In this document: positions 9,421-17,307 of the stretch, in pieces
How positions within the stretch are numbered: position 1 is the first letter of the stretch
Layout: each line of letters begins with the position of its first letter
Source of the DNA: Nitrobacteraceae bacterium AZCC 2146
GTDB lineage: Bacteria; Pseudomonadota; Alphaproteobacteria; Rhizobiales; Xanthobacteraceae
Assembly: GCA_036924855.1 (NCBI GenBank)
Contig: JBAGRP010000001.1
Location: 7,118,001 to 7,182,000 of the forward strand
DNA length: 64,000 nucleotides
Direction: 5' to 3'
The notes under the pieces: generated by a model
What the model was told of the DNA's origin: nothing
Database searches by the model: none
Seen by the model: the letters and a program-made list of their open reading frames with translations, nothing else
Program-made: the position numbers and the translations under genes

Positions 9421-10284
9421 TCACATATCGGCGACGGCCGGATTGCCATCGATCAATGGCTGGCTGTCGCGCGCGGCCGCGTAGGACCGGCCGTCACGTG
9501 TGATCTGGCGGCCGTCGAAGCGCCGCACTTCCCAGACCAGCAGGGTCAGCACCTTGGCGATGTTGATTAGGCCCTTAAGGCGCACCGCGCTGGAGTTCTT
9601 GGTCATCTCGGCGCCAGCCACGCCGACTTCGGTCATCGAGCAGCCGCTGCGCAGCAGCTTGGTGAGAATTTCGCCTTGGAAGCCGAAGCCACTGCTGTTG
9701 ATGCGAAGCTGCCGCAGCAGGTCGACCCGATGCACCGGGAGGCCGTTGTAGTACTTGATCTTCTGTCCGAACAGGATGTTCAGCAGGTTGGTGTAGGTGC
9801 GCGAGGTGAAATAGCGCACCGGCGACTTGATCTGCTTCAGGTTGGTGATGAAGGGGAGGACGATGTCGGCCGAGCCGACGGCCGCGAAAATCGGCGGCAG
9901 GCTGGCCGCAGGCATTCCGCCATCGCCGCACAGCATCATCAAATAGTCGCAGCGCGCTTCGGCAAGCCCGCGCTGATAGCTGGATCCCAGGCCGATATTT
10001 CCGGGATTGTGGATAGCACGGACGTTCGGCAATTCGGTTGCCAGCCTTTCCATGATGTCGCCGGTTTTGTCAGTCGAACCGTCGTTGATCAGAATGATCT
10101 CATAATCGGTGAACGAAGCCGCGATCTGCTTCGAAATATCGCGGACCACGCCTTCGACAACGGTCTCTTCATTCAGAGCGGGGATGACGATGGAAATGCT
10201 TCTGGCAAGAAACGCCCGACTGGCTGTGCCCAGGCCCTCAGTCGCGAGGCGGGACGACGTCGAATTCAGCGCGCGATGGTCCAT
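9421..10284 (-). CDS. Family 2 glycosyltransferase (DPM1/GtrB-like)
   Basis: About 287 residues from the ATG at 10284; 26 further open codons upstream look non-coding. The GT-A nucleotide-sugar domain starts with ISIVIPALNEETVVEGVV, followed by YEIILINDGSTDKTG and a loop LMMLCGDGGMPA where many relatives have the metal-binding DxD. The region around INSSGFGFQGEILTKLLRSG is typical of polyprenyl-phosphate sugar synthases and related GT2 enzymes that decide a glycan linkage. No obvious C-terminal membrane pair is seen, so it may work as a soluble or peripheral enzyme on the inner face of the membrane. Donor and acceptor cannot be read from the sequence. It is followed on the same strand by the FkbM gene. 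Confidence 0.82.
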   Translation of the reverse strand: MDHRALNSTSSRLATEGLGTASRAFLARSISIVIPALNEETVVEGVVRDISKQIAASFTDYEIILINDGSTDKTGDIMERLATELPNVRAIHNPGNIGLGSSYQRGLAEARCDYLMMLCGDGGMPAASLPPIFAAVGSADIVLPFITNLKQIKSPVRYFTSRTYTNLLNILFGQKIKYYNGLPVHRVDLLRQLRINSSGFGFQGEILTKLLRSGCSMTEVGVAGAEMTKNSSAVRLKGLINIAKVLTLLVWEVRRFDGRQITRDGRSYAAARDSQPLIDGNPAVADM

Positions 10285-10459
10285 TGGTCGGTATCCGTCT
10301 GTTACTAAATATAACCGACTATACGACAGGTTGGGCCGCTGGCTGTTGCGTTTGCGCCACACAGACCCAAATTGCGGCTAAAACACGTCTCTCCGATCTT
10401 TATTAATTGCAAGAATGGAGCGGCAGCGCAGGTCCAAATCCTGTTCAGCAAACGCCGCC

Positions 10460-11449
10460 TTAAATACCTTCCGCGCGGGGCGGCGCTGCCGCGATACGGG
10501 TGGGGCGGGACGACAGCCAAAGCAGGCCGCCCGGCAGTGATGTCACCAAGGTGAGCACGCCGAACATCACCGACGCTGCCACGGCCGCCGCGGTCGGCGC
10601 CTGCACCAACGCAAAGCCCGTTGCCATCGCGCTTTCACGCAGCCCCCAACCGGCCACCGAGAATGGCAGAAGCGAGATCAGCATCACCGTCGGTACGATC
10701 AATGTGCATTGCCAGATCGAAACCTGGGCGCCCATTCCGTTGATCAGAAAAAAAATCGCCGCCACATTGATAATCTGAACGAGAAGACTGGTGATAAGAA
10801 TCTTCGGGAGTTCGCGCCGCCCATCGAACAGGTGGCGGGCCACGGTCATCACGTCGAGCAGAACGTAGACGATCTTCGAGCCCCTGATCTTGGCACGCAC
10901 GGTTTCAACGACGCGGGAGCGCCGGGCCAGGAATCCCACGAGAGCGAAGCCGATCACGATCAGCGCGCCGATGATGGCGAGTACTTCGATGCTGCGACGA
11001 ATCCTTTCGTCCCCGGTCAGCTGGATCGCCCACGGGGCAGTGATCGAAACGATCACCAGGATCGCCAGAAGCCCGACGATGCGGTCGAGTGTGACGGTGC
11101 CAACGCTTTCGCGCATCGGCAGGTGGCAGACCCGCCGGAGCATCATGGTACGCACCACATCGCCGCTGACGAAGGTGACAAGCGCGAGCGAGAAGAACGA
11201 GCCGATCCAGTTGATGCGCAGGGCCGTCCGTATGGACACGCTTGACGCGATCATGCCTGCGATGGCCGACAGGCGCAGGCTTGACAGCAGCATCTGGCCG
11301 AACAGCAGGGCGATAGTCAAAATCAGCAGTGACAGCGGCAGTTGCTTGATGTGAAGGACGACGTCGCCGATATCGATCGATCGAAGGGCAAGGGCAAACA
11401 GGCCGAGCGTCAAAACGACTTTTAAGGCCGCTAACAACAGCGTCTTCAT
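10460..11449 (-). CDS. Flippase-like membrane protein (lysylphosphatidylglycerol synthase TM-region family)
   Basis: About 329 residues from the ATG at 11449, which has a good CGAGGATC ribosome site; 11 codons upstream are also open. The protein is hydrophobic throughout with 7-8 predicted membrane segments and contains FVSGDVVRTMMLRR, SVGTVTLDRIVGLLAIL and SVAGWGLRESAMATGFALV. These are conserved blocks of the UPF0104/LPG_synthase_TM family (the membrane half of MprF and relatives such as YbhN). Proteins of this family are often next to glycosyltransferases in lipid-linked glycan loci, where a role in lipid movement is suspected. It precedes the GT2 gene on the same strand. Confidence 0.82.
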   Translation of the reverse strand: MKTLLLAALKVVLTLGLFALALRSIDIGDVVLHIKQLPLSLLILTIALLFGQMLLSSLRLSAIAGMIASSVSIRTALRINWIGSFFSLALVTFVSGDVVRTMMLRRVCHLPMRESVGTVTLDRIVGLLAILVIVSITAPWAIQLTGDERIRRSIEVLAIIGALIVIGFALVGFLARRSRVVETVRAKIRGSKIVYVLLDVMTVARHLFDGRRELPKILITSLLVQIINVAAIFFLINGMGAQVSIWQCTLIVPTVMLISLLPFSVAGWGLRESAMATGFALVQAPTAAAVAASVMFGVLTLVTSLPGGLLWLSSRPTRIAAAPPRAEGI

Positions 11450-11714
11450 TGATCCTCGAAATTCTTTGCTGGATAGCGGCAATCTTTAAGTTCTGGTGTT
11501 TCAGCTGAACTGTCGGGCAGCCCGCAGACGACCGCAGATTTCGTAATTCAACAATCCGTCACCAGCCAACCTTGCTACCGCTCGAAGATTGCTTTGGCAA
11601 TTCACTTTGTGCGCAAATTGGATGACATCAGGGCAAAGCGTCTTCAGTTTGAAACGATCATTCGCACTGACTGATCATGATTGTCCGTTTCTTTTAACGG
11701 TGAAAGCCCCGCTG

Positions 11715-11960
11715 CTAGCGCGTAAGCCTTGCGCCGGGGCCACGCCCATCCCCCCCAATAAATTCAATGCCGGCGGCTTCCAGAGCCGTCCGTATCTTTT
11801 GTCCAGTTTCTGCCCGGCCACCGAGTTCGCCGTCTTCCGATTCCAGGCGTTTCACGGTCGGAATCGACACGTCCGCCGCCCGAGCTAAGTCTTCTTGTGA
11901 CCAGCTGAGAAGCGCTCGTGCAGCTTTGATCTGTCGTATTGATACTTTTAGTATTGACAT
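11715..11960 (-). CDS. Small XRE-family helix-turn-helix repressor
   Basis: About 81 residues from the ATG at 11960. The HTH is RALLSWSQEDLARAADVSIPTVKRLE (shown as one region of roughly residues 10-36), followed by GGRAETGQKIRTALEAAGIEFI, a pattern common to small rhizobial XRE regulators. An upstream ATG at 12002 is in frame, but its extra residues simply repeat SILKVS because the DNA there is a copy of the same palindrome, so the shorter start is preferred. The gene diverges from the YqaJ-type nuclease gene and shares with it a region holding two operator-like palindromes, one of them overlapping its own start codon. It therefore probably represses both itself and the recombination genes, like a phage repressor. 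Confidence 0.8.
   Translation of the reverse strand: MSILKVSIRQIKAARALLSWSQEDLARAADVSIPTVKRLESEDGELGGRAETGQKIRTALEAAGIEFIGGDGRGPGARLTR
11941..11955. promoter_or_regulatory. Operator-like palindrome, copy 1
   Basis: GATACTTTTAGTATT is an almost perfect inverted repeat (arms GATACT/AGTATT around TTT). It overlaps codons 2-7 of the XRE gene. Its last two bases are the first two of a TTGACA -35-like box (11954-11959) pointing toward the nuclease gene. It is nearly identical to copy 2, 36 bases away. Confidence 0.65.
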
Positions 11961-11976
11961 CGTCGCGCCAGCATAT

Positions 11977-11991
11977 GATACTTTTAGTATC
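11977..11991. promoter_or_regulatory. Operator-like palindrome, copy 2
   Basis: GATACTTTTAGTATC is a perfect inverted repeat (6-bp arms, TTT centre). Its left arm GATACT lies 17 bases after the TTGACA at 11954-11959 and could serve as the -10 box for the nuclease operon. On the other strand TATCAT (11975-11980) with TTGGCG 16 bases before it could be the XRE promoter. Binding here would block both. Confidence 0.65.
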
Positions 11992-12016
11992 GAAACCGCC
12001 AAAAAGGTAGCAAAGG

Positions 12017-12844
12017 ATGCTTAAAGCACAGAAGTCCAAAGACCAAGACCGCCGCCATTTCATCGGCGGCTCTGACGCCCGCGCCATCATGGGCAAGGAC
12101 GAGAAGGCGCTTCTGCGCCTCTGGAAGGAAAAGCGGGGCGAGGTCGAGGGGCCGGACCTGTCTGATGTCCTGATCGTCCAGATGGGCCTCGTCACCGAAG
12201 ACCTCAACCGCCGCTGGTACGAGCGCAATTCAGGTTTTCACGTCGCGAACATCCAACGCAGGGCGATCCACAAATCGATCCCATGGATGGCGGCGACGCT
12301 GGACGGTCTGGTCCAGGAAACCGGCGCCGTGTTCGAGGCCAAATTCATGCTGCCCTGGTCATTCTCGGAGGAGGCCGCCGCTGAGAAACACATGGCTCAG
12401 CTTCAGCACAACATGCTGGTTGCGGACACCAAGAAGTCCGTACTCTCGATCATCAACGGCGGTGGCAAATGGGTTGAACTATCGATCGAAGCCGACCCGA
12501 TCTACCAGACAATCCTGATCGCCGCCGAAAAGGCATTCTGGCGGGCGGTCAAAACCGGCGAACCCCCGATGCTGTTCGATTGCGAGCCGCCAAGGCCACG
12601 TATCGAAGCTGTCCGTGTGGTCGATATGAACGCCTCCAACTCCTGGGCGGAATTTGCGGAACTGTTTCGGGATACTCACAAAGCTCATGATGACCACGAG
12701 CGGGCCAAGAGCGAACTCAAGGAGTTGATGCCGGAGGATGCCAAGGAGGCCATGGGCCACGGCATCCGTGCCAAACGCTCAAAGTCTGGTTCTGTCAGCT
12801 TCGATCTCGTGGACATGGAGGTCAGCCATGCATCGGTCCAGTGA
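12017..12844 (+). CDS. YqaJ-type phage recombination exonuclease
   Basis: 275 residues. The family core is visible: FIGGSDARAIMG near the N-terminus, MGLVTEDLNRRWYE, the catalytic MAATLDGLV...AVFEAKF (Asp then Glu-x-Lys, about residues 95-112), and HMAQLQHNMLV. These match the YqaJ/lambda-exonuclease nuclease fold, which resects double-stranded DNA ends so that an annealing protein can act. The next gene overlaps by 17 bases and encodes just such a protein (ERF), so the pair is a phage-type recombination module. AAGGT lies 10 bases upstream of the ATG, and the divergent XRE gene with its palindromes probably controls expression. No other phage genes were recognised, so this is likely a remnant. 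Confidence 0.85.
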   Translation: MLKAQKSKDQDRRHFIGGSDARAIMGKDEKALLRLWKEKRGEVEGPDLSDVLIVQMGLVTEDLNRRWYERNSGFHVANIQRRAIHKSIPWMAATLDGLVQETGAVFEAKFMLPWSFSEEAAAEKHMAQLQHNMLVADTKKSVLSIINGGGKWVELSIEADPIYQTILIAAEKAFWRAVKTGEPPMLFDCEPPRPRIEAVRVVDMNASNSWAEFAELFRDTHKAHDDHERAKSELKELMPEDAKEAMGHGIRAKRSKSGSVSFDLVDMEVSHASVQ

Positions 12845-13071
12845 ATGCGTAGCCGCCATCGCAACGGCTCTGGCGAAAGCCCAGACCGAACTTTCCACCC
12901 CGGAGAAATCGATGGTGGGGAGTGTCTACACCAATCGGTCAGACAGTCCGCAAAGATTCCGCTACGCCTCGCTGTCAAGTGGCCTCGACATCGTTCGCAA
13001 AACGTTGGGCGGCCAACAGATCGCGATTGCCCAAACCACCGAAATCGACCGGGCGAACGGCATGGTGAATC
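12828..13071 (+). pseudogene. ERF single-strand annealing protein, 5' part, interrupted by IS66
   Basis: The gene starts at the ATG at 12828 (GGAGG 12 bases upstream), inside the end of the nuclease gene. It reads AIATALAKAQTELSTPEKSM and FRYASLSSGLDIVRKTLGGQ up to DRANGMVN, typical N-terminal blocks of the ERF (essential recombination function) family. The frame then enters the IS66 left end and stops at 13088. The missing remainder resumes exactly after the 8-bp duplication on the far side (15978). Joining the two parts gives an uninterrupted reading frame of about 424 residues. ERF proteins anneal complementary single strands and work with a 5'-3' exonuclease, here the YqaJ-type gene upstream. 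Confidence 0.88.
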
Positions 13072-13120
13072 GTAACCATGCGCTGTAGGCCGCAAGCGCG
13101 CTGATCTATCCGGTTAGCGG

Positions 13121-13417
13121 TTAGATCTCGTCGGGCTCTTCGGTCTTCGGCTTCATCATCGCAGCGAGCGCTTGGCGGCGTTTTTCGATGATGCTGGGGG
13201 TGTCCTTGTGGATTGCGATCAGCTCTTTGAGGTTCTCGATCCCGTCATCGGTGAACGCCATCACCCCGTCTTCACCGACGCCGACGACCCATAGCTGGCC
13301 ATCCTCGGTGTCCATTTCTTCGGCGACCTCGAACAGCCATTCCTCGTCTTCACCGAGCATCTCAGCGACATGGCTGAGAGTGAACACGTGGCTGACTTTG
13401 TTGACGTGCCCCATCAA
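13121..13417 (-). CDS. Small accessory protein encoded at the 3' end of the IS66 element
   Basis: 98 residues, very acidic, beginning MMGHVNKVSHVFTLSHVAEM. It contains EDEEWLFEVAEEM and WVVGVGEDGVMAFTDDGIENL. Its ATG overlaps the tnpC stop codon (ATGA), so it is probably translated from the same message. Similar short acidic proteins with 'HVAEMLGE' and 'GVGEDGV.AFTD.GIE' accompany IS66-type elements in rhizobia as I recall, but their role is not known. It could be an anti-toxin-like, regulatory or transposition-helper protein; nothing in the sequence decides. Confidence 0.75.
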   Translation of the reverse strand: MMGHVNKVSHVFTLSHVAEMLGEDEEWLFEVAEEMDTEDGQLWVVGVGEDGVMAFTDDGIENLKELIAIHKDTPSIIEKRRQALAAMMKPKTEEPDEI

Positions 13418-15069
13418 GCCGCCTGCGCCGCAAGGCCTTGCTGTTGCGCAGTCTTCCAGTTCCAGGGCAGCAGCTCATCGAGCCTGTGGGCGGGGTGGGT
13501 GGCGATGCGAGCGAGTACATCGGCGAGCCAGGCCTGAGGGTCGACGTCGTTCATCTTGGCAGAGACGATGAGGCTATACATGGCGGCGGCTCGGCGCCCT
13601 CCGCGGTCGGACCCACAGAATAACCACGACTTTCTGCCCAATGCGATGCCGCGCAGCGCTCTTTCGGCGGCATTGTTCGAGAGGCAGACGCGGCCATCGT
13701 CGAGGAAGCGTGTGAAGGAGGCCCAGCGCTTGAACATGTAGTTCATGGCCTTGGCCAGATCGTGACCGCGGGAGAGCTTGGCGCATTGCTCGCGCATATA
13801 GGCTTCCAGATCGGCGACGAGCGGCGCGCTCTGCGCCTGGCGAACAACCTTTCGTTGGTCGGCGTTTTGGCCTTTGATAGAGCGCTCGATCTCGAACAGA
13901 GCGTCGATGCGGCGCACGATCTCCATGGCGACGGGCGAGATGACGATCTCCTTCTTTCCGGCCGCTTTGCGCCGCGCGTTCTCCTCAAGATCCGCCATGG
14001 CGAAGAACGGGCGCCGGGCATGGACCCAACAGGCCGCTTCCCTGATAAGCCCAGGACTTCGCTCGGGCTCGTAGAGCTTGATGTATCCGCCGAAGGCGTC
14101 GGCCTGGAGGATCCCGGTGTATTTGGCCAGATGCGCCTGCGGATGCTCACCACTTCGATCGCGCGAGTAATAAAACATCGCCGCCGGCGGATCTGAGCCG
14201 CCGAAGGGGCGGTCGTCCTTCACATAGACCCAGCATCGAGCGACATCGCACTTGCCCAAGGCGAGCACGGGCACGGTGGTGTCGTCGCCATGGAGGCGTT
14301 CGGCTGCCATGACGTGGGCTTCCAAGAGCCGCGACAGCGGCTCTAACACCGTGCAGCACGCCCCTACGGCGTCGGCCATGGTCGAGAGGCTGATCGGCAC
14401 GCCTTCAAGGGCATAGCGCTCGGCCTGACGGTTCAACGGCTGATGCTGGCCGAACTTCTCGTACAGAACCATCGCGAGCAGGCTCGGTCCCGCCCAGCCC
14501 CGCGCAATCACATGGAACGGCGCCGGCGCTTGGCTGATTTTCTCGCAATCCCGGCAGGTGAACTTTTCGCGCACCGTCTCGACCACTTTCCACTGGCGCG
14601 GCACCGATTCCAGCGTCCGGGTCACGTCTTCGCCGAGCTTGCGCAAGCGATTGCCGCCGCAGCATTCACACGCCGTTGGCGGATCGATCACCACGCGCTG
14701 GCGGGGAAGATGATCGGGGAACGTATTGCGTTCGGGGCGCGTGCGCGTAAATCCGCGTACAATTGTCGTCCTGGCGACGGCTCTCTCGGCCGCAAGCTCG
14801 TCTTCGGTGGCGTTGGCTTCCAGCTCTTCGAACGTCAGCGCCAACTGGTCGATCAGCCGAGACGAACGCTCTGACCGCTGTCCGTAGATCTGGCGCTCGA
14901 GCTTGGCGATCCGTAATTTTTGCTGGGCAATCAGCGCGCTGTCTTCCGATGCCTTCGCATGGGCGACCGCGAGCTCCGCCGCAATATCCAGCGCCTTCGC
15001 GCGCTCGGTCGCCAACGCCTCTTTCAGAGCGGCTATGTCGTCGGGAGGGGCGTCGGGAGCCGTGTCCAT
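13414..15069 (-). CDS. tnpC: IS66 transposase TnpC
   Basis: 551 residues, the normal length for this family. The N-terminal 90 residues form a coiled coil (ALATERAKALDIAAELAVAH onward) ending in KLERQIYGQRSERSS. Next comes a zinc-finger-like segment with CECCGG and FTCRDCEK. The catalytic core shows HGDDTTVPVLA, LQADAFGGY and LSNNAAERALRGIALGRKSW, giving the DDE triad. It is the catalytic component of IS66 transposition together with TnpA and TnpB and appears intact. Confidence 0.93.
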   Translation of the reverse strand: MDTAPDAPPDDIAALKEALATERAKALDIAAELAVAHAKASEDSALIAQQKLRIAKLERQIYGQRSERSSRLIDQLALTFEELEANATEDELAAERAVARTTIVRGFTRTRPERNTFPDHLPRQRVVIDPPTACECCGGNRLRKLGEDVTRTLESVPRQWKVVETVREKFTCRDCEKISQAPAPFHVIARGWAGPSLLAMVLYEKFGQHQPLNRQAERYALEGVPISLSTMADAVGACCTVLEPLSRLLEAHVMAAERLHGDDTTVPVLALGKCDVARCWVYVKDDRPFGGSDPPAAMFYYSRDRSGEHPQAHLAKYTGILQADAFGGYIKLYEPERSPGLIREAACWVHARRPFFAMADLEENARRKAAGKKEIVISPVAMEIVRRIDALFEIERSIKGQNADQRKVVRQAQSAPLVADLEAYMREQCAKLSRGHDLAKAMNYMFKRWASFTRFLDDGRVCLSNNAAERALRGIALGRKSWLFCGSDRGGRRAAAMYSLIVSAKMNDVDPQAWLADVLARIATHPAHRLDELLPWNWKTAQQQGLAAQAA

Positions 15070-15141
15070 GCAAACGAGAGAATCATAAATTCAGTGATTT
15101 GTGACGCCCTAAAATCCACGTGATCCAATATTTTATTTGGC

Positions 15142-15489
15142 TCAGCCGGCGCTCTGCGGTCGCCATGTTAGTTGCGGATTTCTCCAGTCGATCCCTTCCA
15201 GCATATAAGCCATCTGGGCCGCTGAGACCGACACCGCACCAGCGGATGCTGAGGGCCAGATGAACTTGCCGCGGTCCAGGCGTTTGGCATAGAGCGACAT
15301 GCCTAACCCGTCATGCCATAAAATCTTGACCAGATCGCCGCGGCGACCCCGGAAGATATAGAGATCGCCGGCATGAGGATCGCGCTTCAAGCCCTCCTGA
15401 ACCATCAGGGCCAGACTTTGCATGCCGCGGCGCATGTCGGTGTGGCCGGTGGCGATCCAGACCCTGACGCCGCTCGGGATCGGGATCAT
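15142..15489 (-). CDS. tnpB: IS66 accessory protein TnpB
   Basis: 115 residues beginning MIPIPSGVRVWIATGHTDMR, with GDLYIFRGRRGDLVKILWHDG and LDRGKFIWPS. This is the highly conserved IS66 Orf2 (TnpB) sequence. It is needed for IS66 transposition, but its biochemical role is unclear. Its start overlaps the tnpA stop by 4 bases (ATGA), and tnpC follows after about 70 bases. Confidence 0.93.
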   Translation of the reverse strand: MIPIPSGVRVWIATGHTDMRRGMQSLALMVQEGLKRDPHAGDLYIFRGRRGDLVKILWHDGLGMSLYAKRLDRGKFIWPSASAGAVSVSAAQMAYMLEGIDWRNPQLTWRPQSAG

Positions 15490-15911
15490 CGCCGCCTCAG
15501 AAGCTCAAGCACCCGCTGCAGTGCCTCGGCGTCAACATCCCGGTCAACGCGAACGCGACAGCCGCCGCTAAGCTCAATCTCGATTATTCCGACTCTTGCA
15601 CGCTGCGCAGGAGGCGACGACGGCGGCTGTGGTGTGCACGTCGAGGCCGGAGCCGGCGTAAAGGCGATCTCCACAGGAACAAGCGCCGGCACGGCATCCC
15701 CGCTCAGCTGGTCTTCGCGCGCCAACCGGCGCCACGTGAACAATTGGCTCGCAGACAACCCATTGCGCCGAGCCGTCACTGACACCAATCGTGGCCCGCC
15801 ATAGCTCTCGGCAACGATCCGCTGCTTTTCCTCCAATGTCCAACGGCGTCGAGCGCCCGTCGAGACAACTTCCAGTCGGGAGACCTTCGAATTAGGCGTA
15901 TGGTCAGTCAT
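15486..15911 (-). CDS. tnpA: IS66 accessory protein TnpA (HTH)
   Basis: 141 residues. It contains RRRWTLEEKQRIVAESYG and VTARRNGLSASQLFTWRRLA, the helix-turn-helix of the IS3/IS66 OrfA group, followed by a proline-rich linker and a C-terminal segment IEIELSGGCRVRVDRDVD seen in IS66 TnpA proteins. It is the first gene of the element, reading leftward. Confidence 0.9.
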   Translation of the reverse strand: MTDHTPNSKVSRLEVVSTGARRRWTLEEKQRIVAESYGGPRLVSVTARRNGLSASQLFTWRRLAREDQLSGDAVPALVPVEIAFTPAPASTCTPQPPSSPPAQRARVGIIEIELSGGCRVRVDRDVDAEALQRVLELLRRR

Positions 15912-15977
15912 ACGCCTATGTCTTCACCCTCCATCGCTCCGCGCAAGGCGGCCCTCGCCGGAGCGATACGGTGAATC

Positions 15978-17008
15978 TAACCACCATGCTGATGCACACG
16001 TCCGGGGAGTGGATTTCTTCAGACTGGCCGGTGTGCCAAATGTCGGAAACGTCTGAACCCCGCCGGATGGGGGCGGCGCTCACCTATGCCCGCCGCTACG
16101 CCTTGTTCACGCTGGTAGGAATAGCCGGCGAGGATGATCTGGACGCGCCGGATCTCACCCACGATCAGCCAAAAGGATACAACGTCGCGGGCGCGGCTCT
16201 TACTCTCAACTCGAAAGTTGTGCCGGCGTCTGTCGACTCAACCCCATTCCGACTCAGGACCCCGAACATTCCACCTGTACGGGAAAAGCTTGGTGCTCAT
16301 GAGTCCGCTGCGATCCGGGCTCAACTTATCAAGGATATCGAAACGCTTTCGCAAGATAAGGATCTCCAGCCTCGTGCGATCGCCATCCTGAAGGCAAAGA
16401 ACCGCCTCTCAGCGGATGATGCAAAGCTCGTCGAGGACGCCTTCGCGTCCAGGATGGCACTTCAAGCGACGTCGCCGGAGGCATCGGCGACAGTTGAACC
16501 CACGTCTGCTGCGGTCGATGTAACGCCGCCAGAACTGCCATCAGCGTTCACCGTCAAACCAGCGCGAGGACGAGGGCGCCCACGAAAGACCAAAGCCGCG
16601 GCCGAGGAATCTGCGGCGCCTCCAATCCTGTTGAAGCCGGCCGCCGCCAATAATCCGACACCACCTTCTAACGATCTCCAGGCCGATGCAATTCCTACGA
16701 AAATTCAGAAAAGCGAGCTTACGATCGGCGAGCCGCGCCGACTACGTGATAAGACGCACCTCAAGTTCGTGTCGTCACAGCCATGTCTGACCTGCGGACG
16801 AAGCCCTGCCGACGCCCATCTCCTTAGATTCACTCAACCCCGCGCGATGGGACGCAAGGTCAGCGACGAGTTCACGGTCCCGCTCTGTCGGACGCATCAC
16901 CGGGACAATCACCGCTTCGGTGACGAGGCCGCCTGGTGGAGTCGGGCTGCTGTCAATCCGGTCGAGGTTGCACGAAAGCTATGGACAACAACTCGCGCCA
17001 TTGACTGA
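15978..17008 (+). pseudogene. ERF single-strand annealing protein, 3' part, with C-terminal zinc/HNH-like domain
   Basis: Continues the ERF protein after the IS66 element: TTMLMHTSGEWISSDWPV, then MGAALTYARRYALFTLVGIAGEDDLDAPDL, the hallmark ERF block. A long proline/alanine-rich linker with an AT-hook-like RGRGRPRK follows. The C-terminus has CLTCGRSPADAHLLRF and VPLCRTHHRDNHR, a Cys2...Cys-x2-His arrangement like DUF968/HNH-type zinc domains. A GTG at 15971 inside the duplication could start translation of this part alone, giving 345 residues without the first third of the ERF domain. ERF fused to such a domain is seen in rhizobial prophage regions as I recall; the added domain may bind DNA. 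Confidence 0.82.
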
Positions 17009-17307
17009 TAGGCTGATGACGCGGAATAGTTAGTGCCGCTACATTCTTTTCGGCCATATTGGCACACGCTTATTGCTGGCCTTAAATTCAGAGAATCGCG
17101 ATCCTTGCGGTCAGGAGCGTTCCTCGCTCGCGCGGCGGATCTCCTGGCCTCATATTGAGCCCAACGGCAACACCAATGCCACCGAAAAAAGATGTCCTGG
17201 ACGATGCCTATGGCGCGTGGTCGTCACGAAAATTGACGGCAGGGGAGACGTTGATTGCACGGATTTGGTGATCTGTTGCTGGCCCAGCCCTGAGGCTATT
17301 CCAGGAT
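17009..17307. other. Gap without recognisable genes
   Basis: About 300 bases between the ERF remnant and the convergent protease gene. No start/ribosome-site pair, hairpin terminator or repeat is convincing. Confidence 0.4.

Larger units (their letters stand above)
13072..15969 (-). mobile_element. Complete IS66-family element with 8-bp target duplication, inserted in the ERF gene
   Basis: The element is 2898 bp and is flanked by GGTGAATC at 13064-13071 and 15970-15977, an exact 8-bp duplication as expected for IS66. It contains tnpA, tnpB and tnpC plus one small extra gene, all on the minus strand. Element ends begin GTA (left GTAACCATGCGCTG, right in reverse complement GTATCGCTCCGGCG), a degenerate inverted repeat. 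Removing the element and one repeat restores the ERF frame. Confidence 0.93.

Noticed and set aside
15971-17008. An independent gene starting at the GTG in the IS66 target duplication
   Set aside because: The sequence is the continuation of the ERF protein; no ribosome site precedes this GTG, and removal of IS66 restores the frame.
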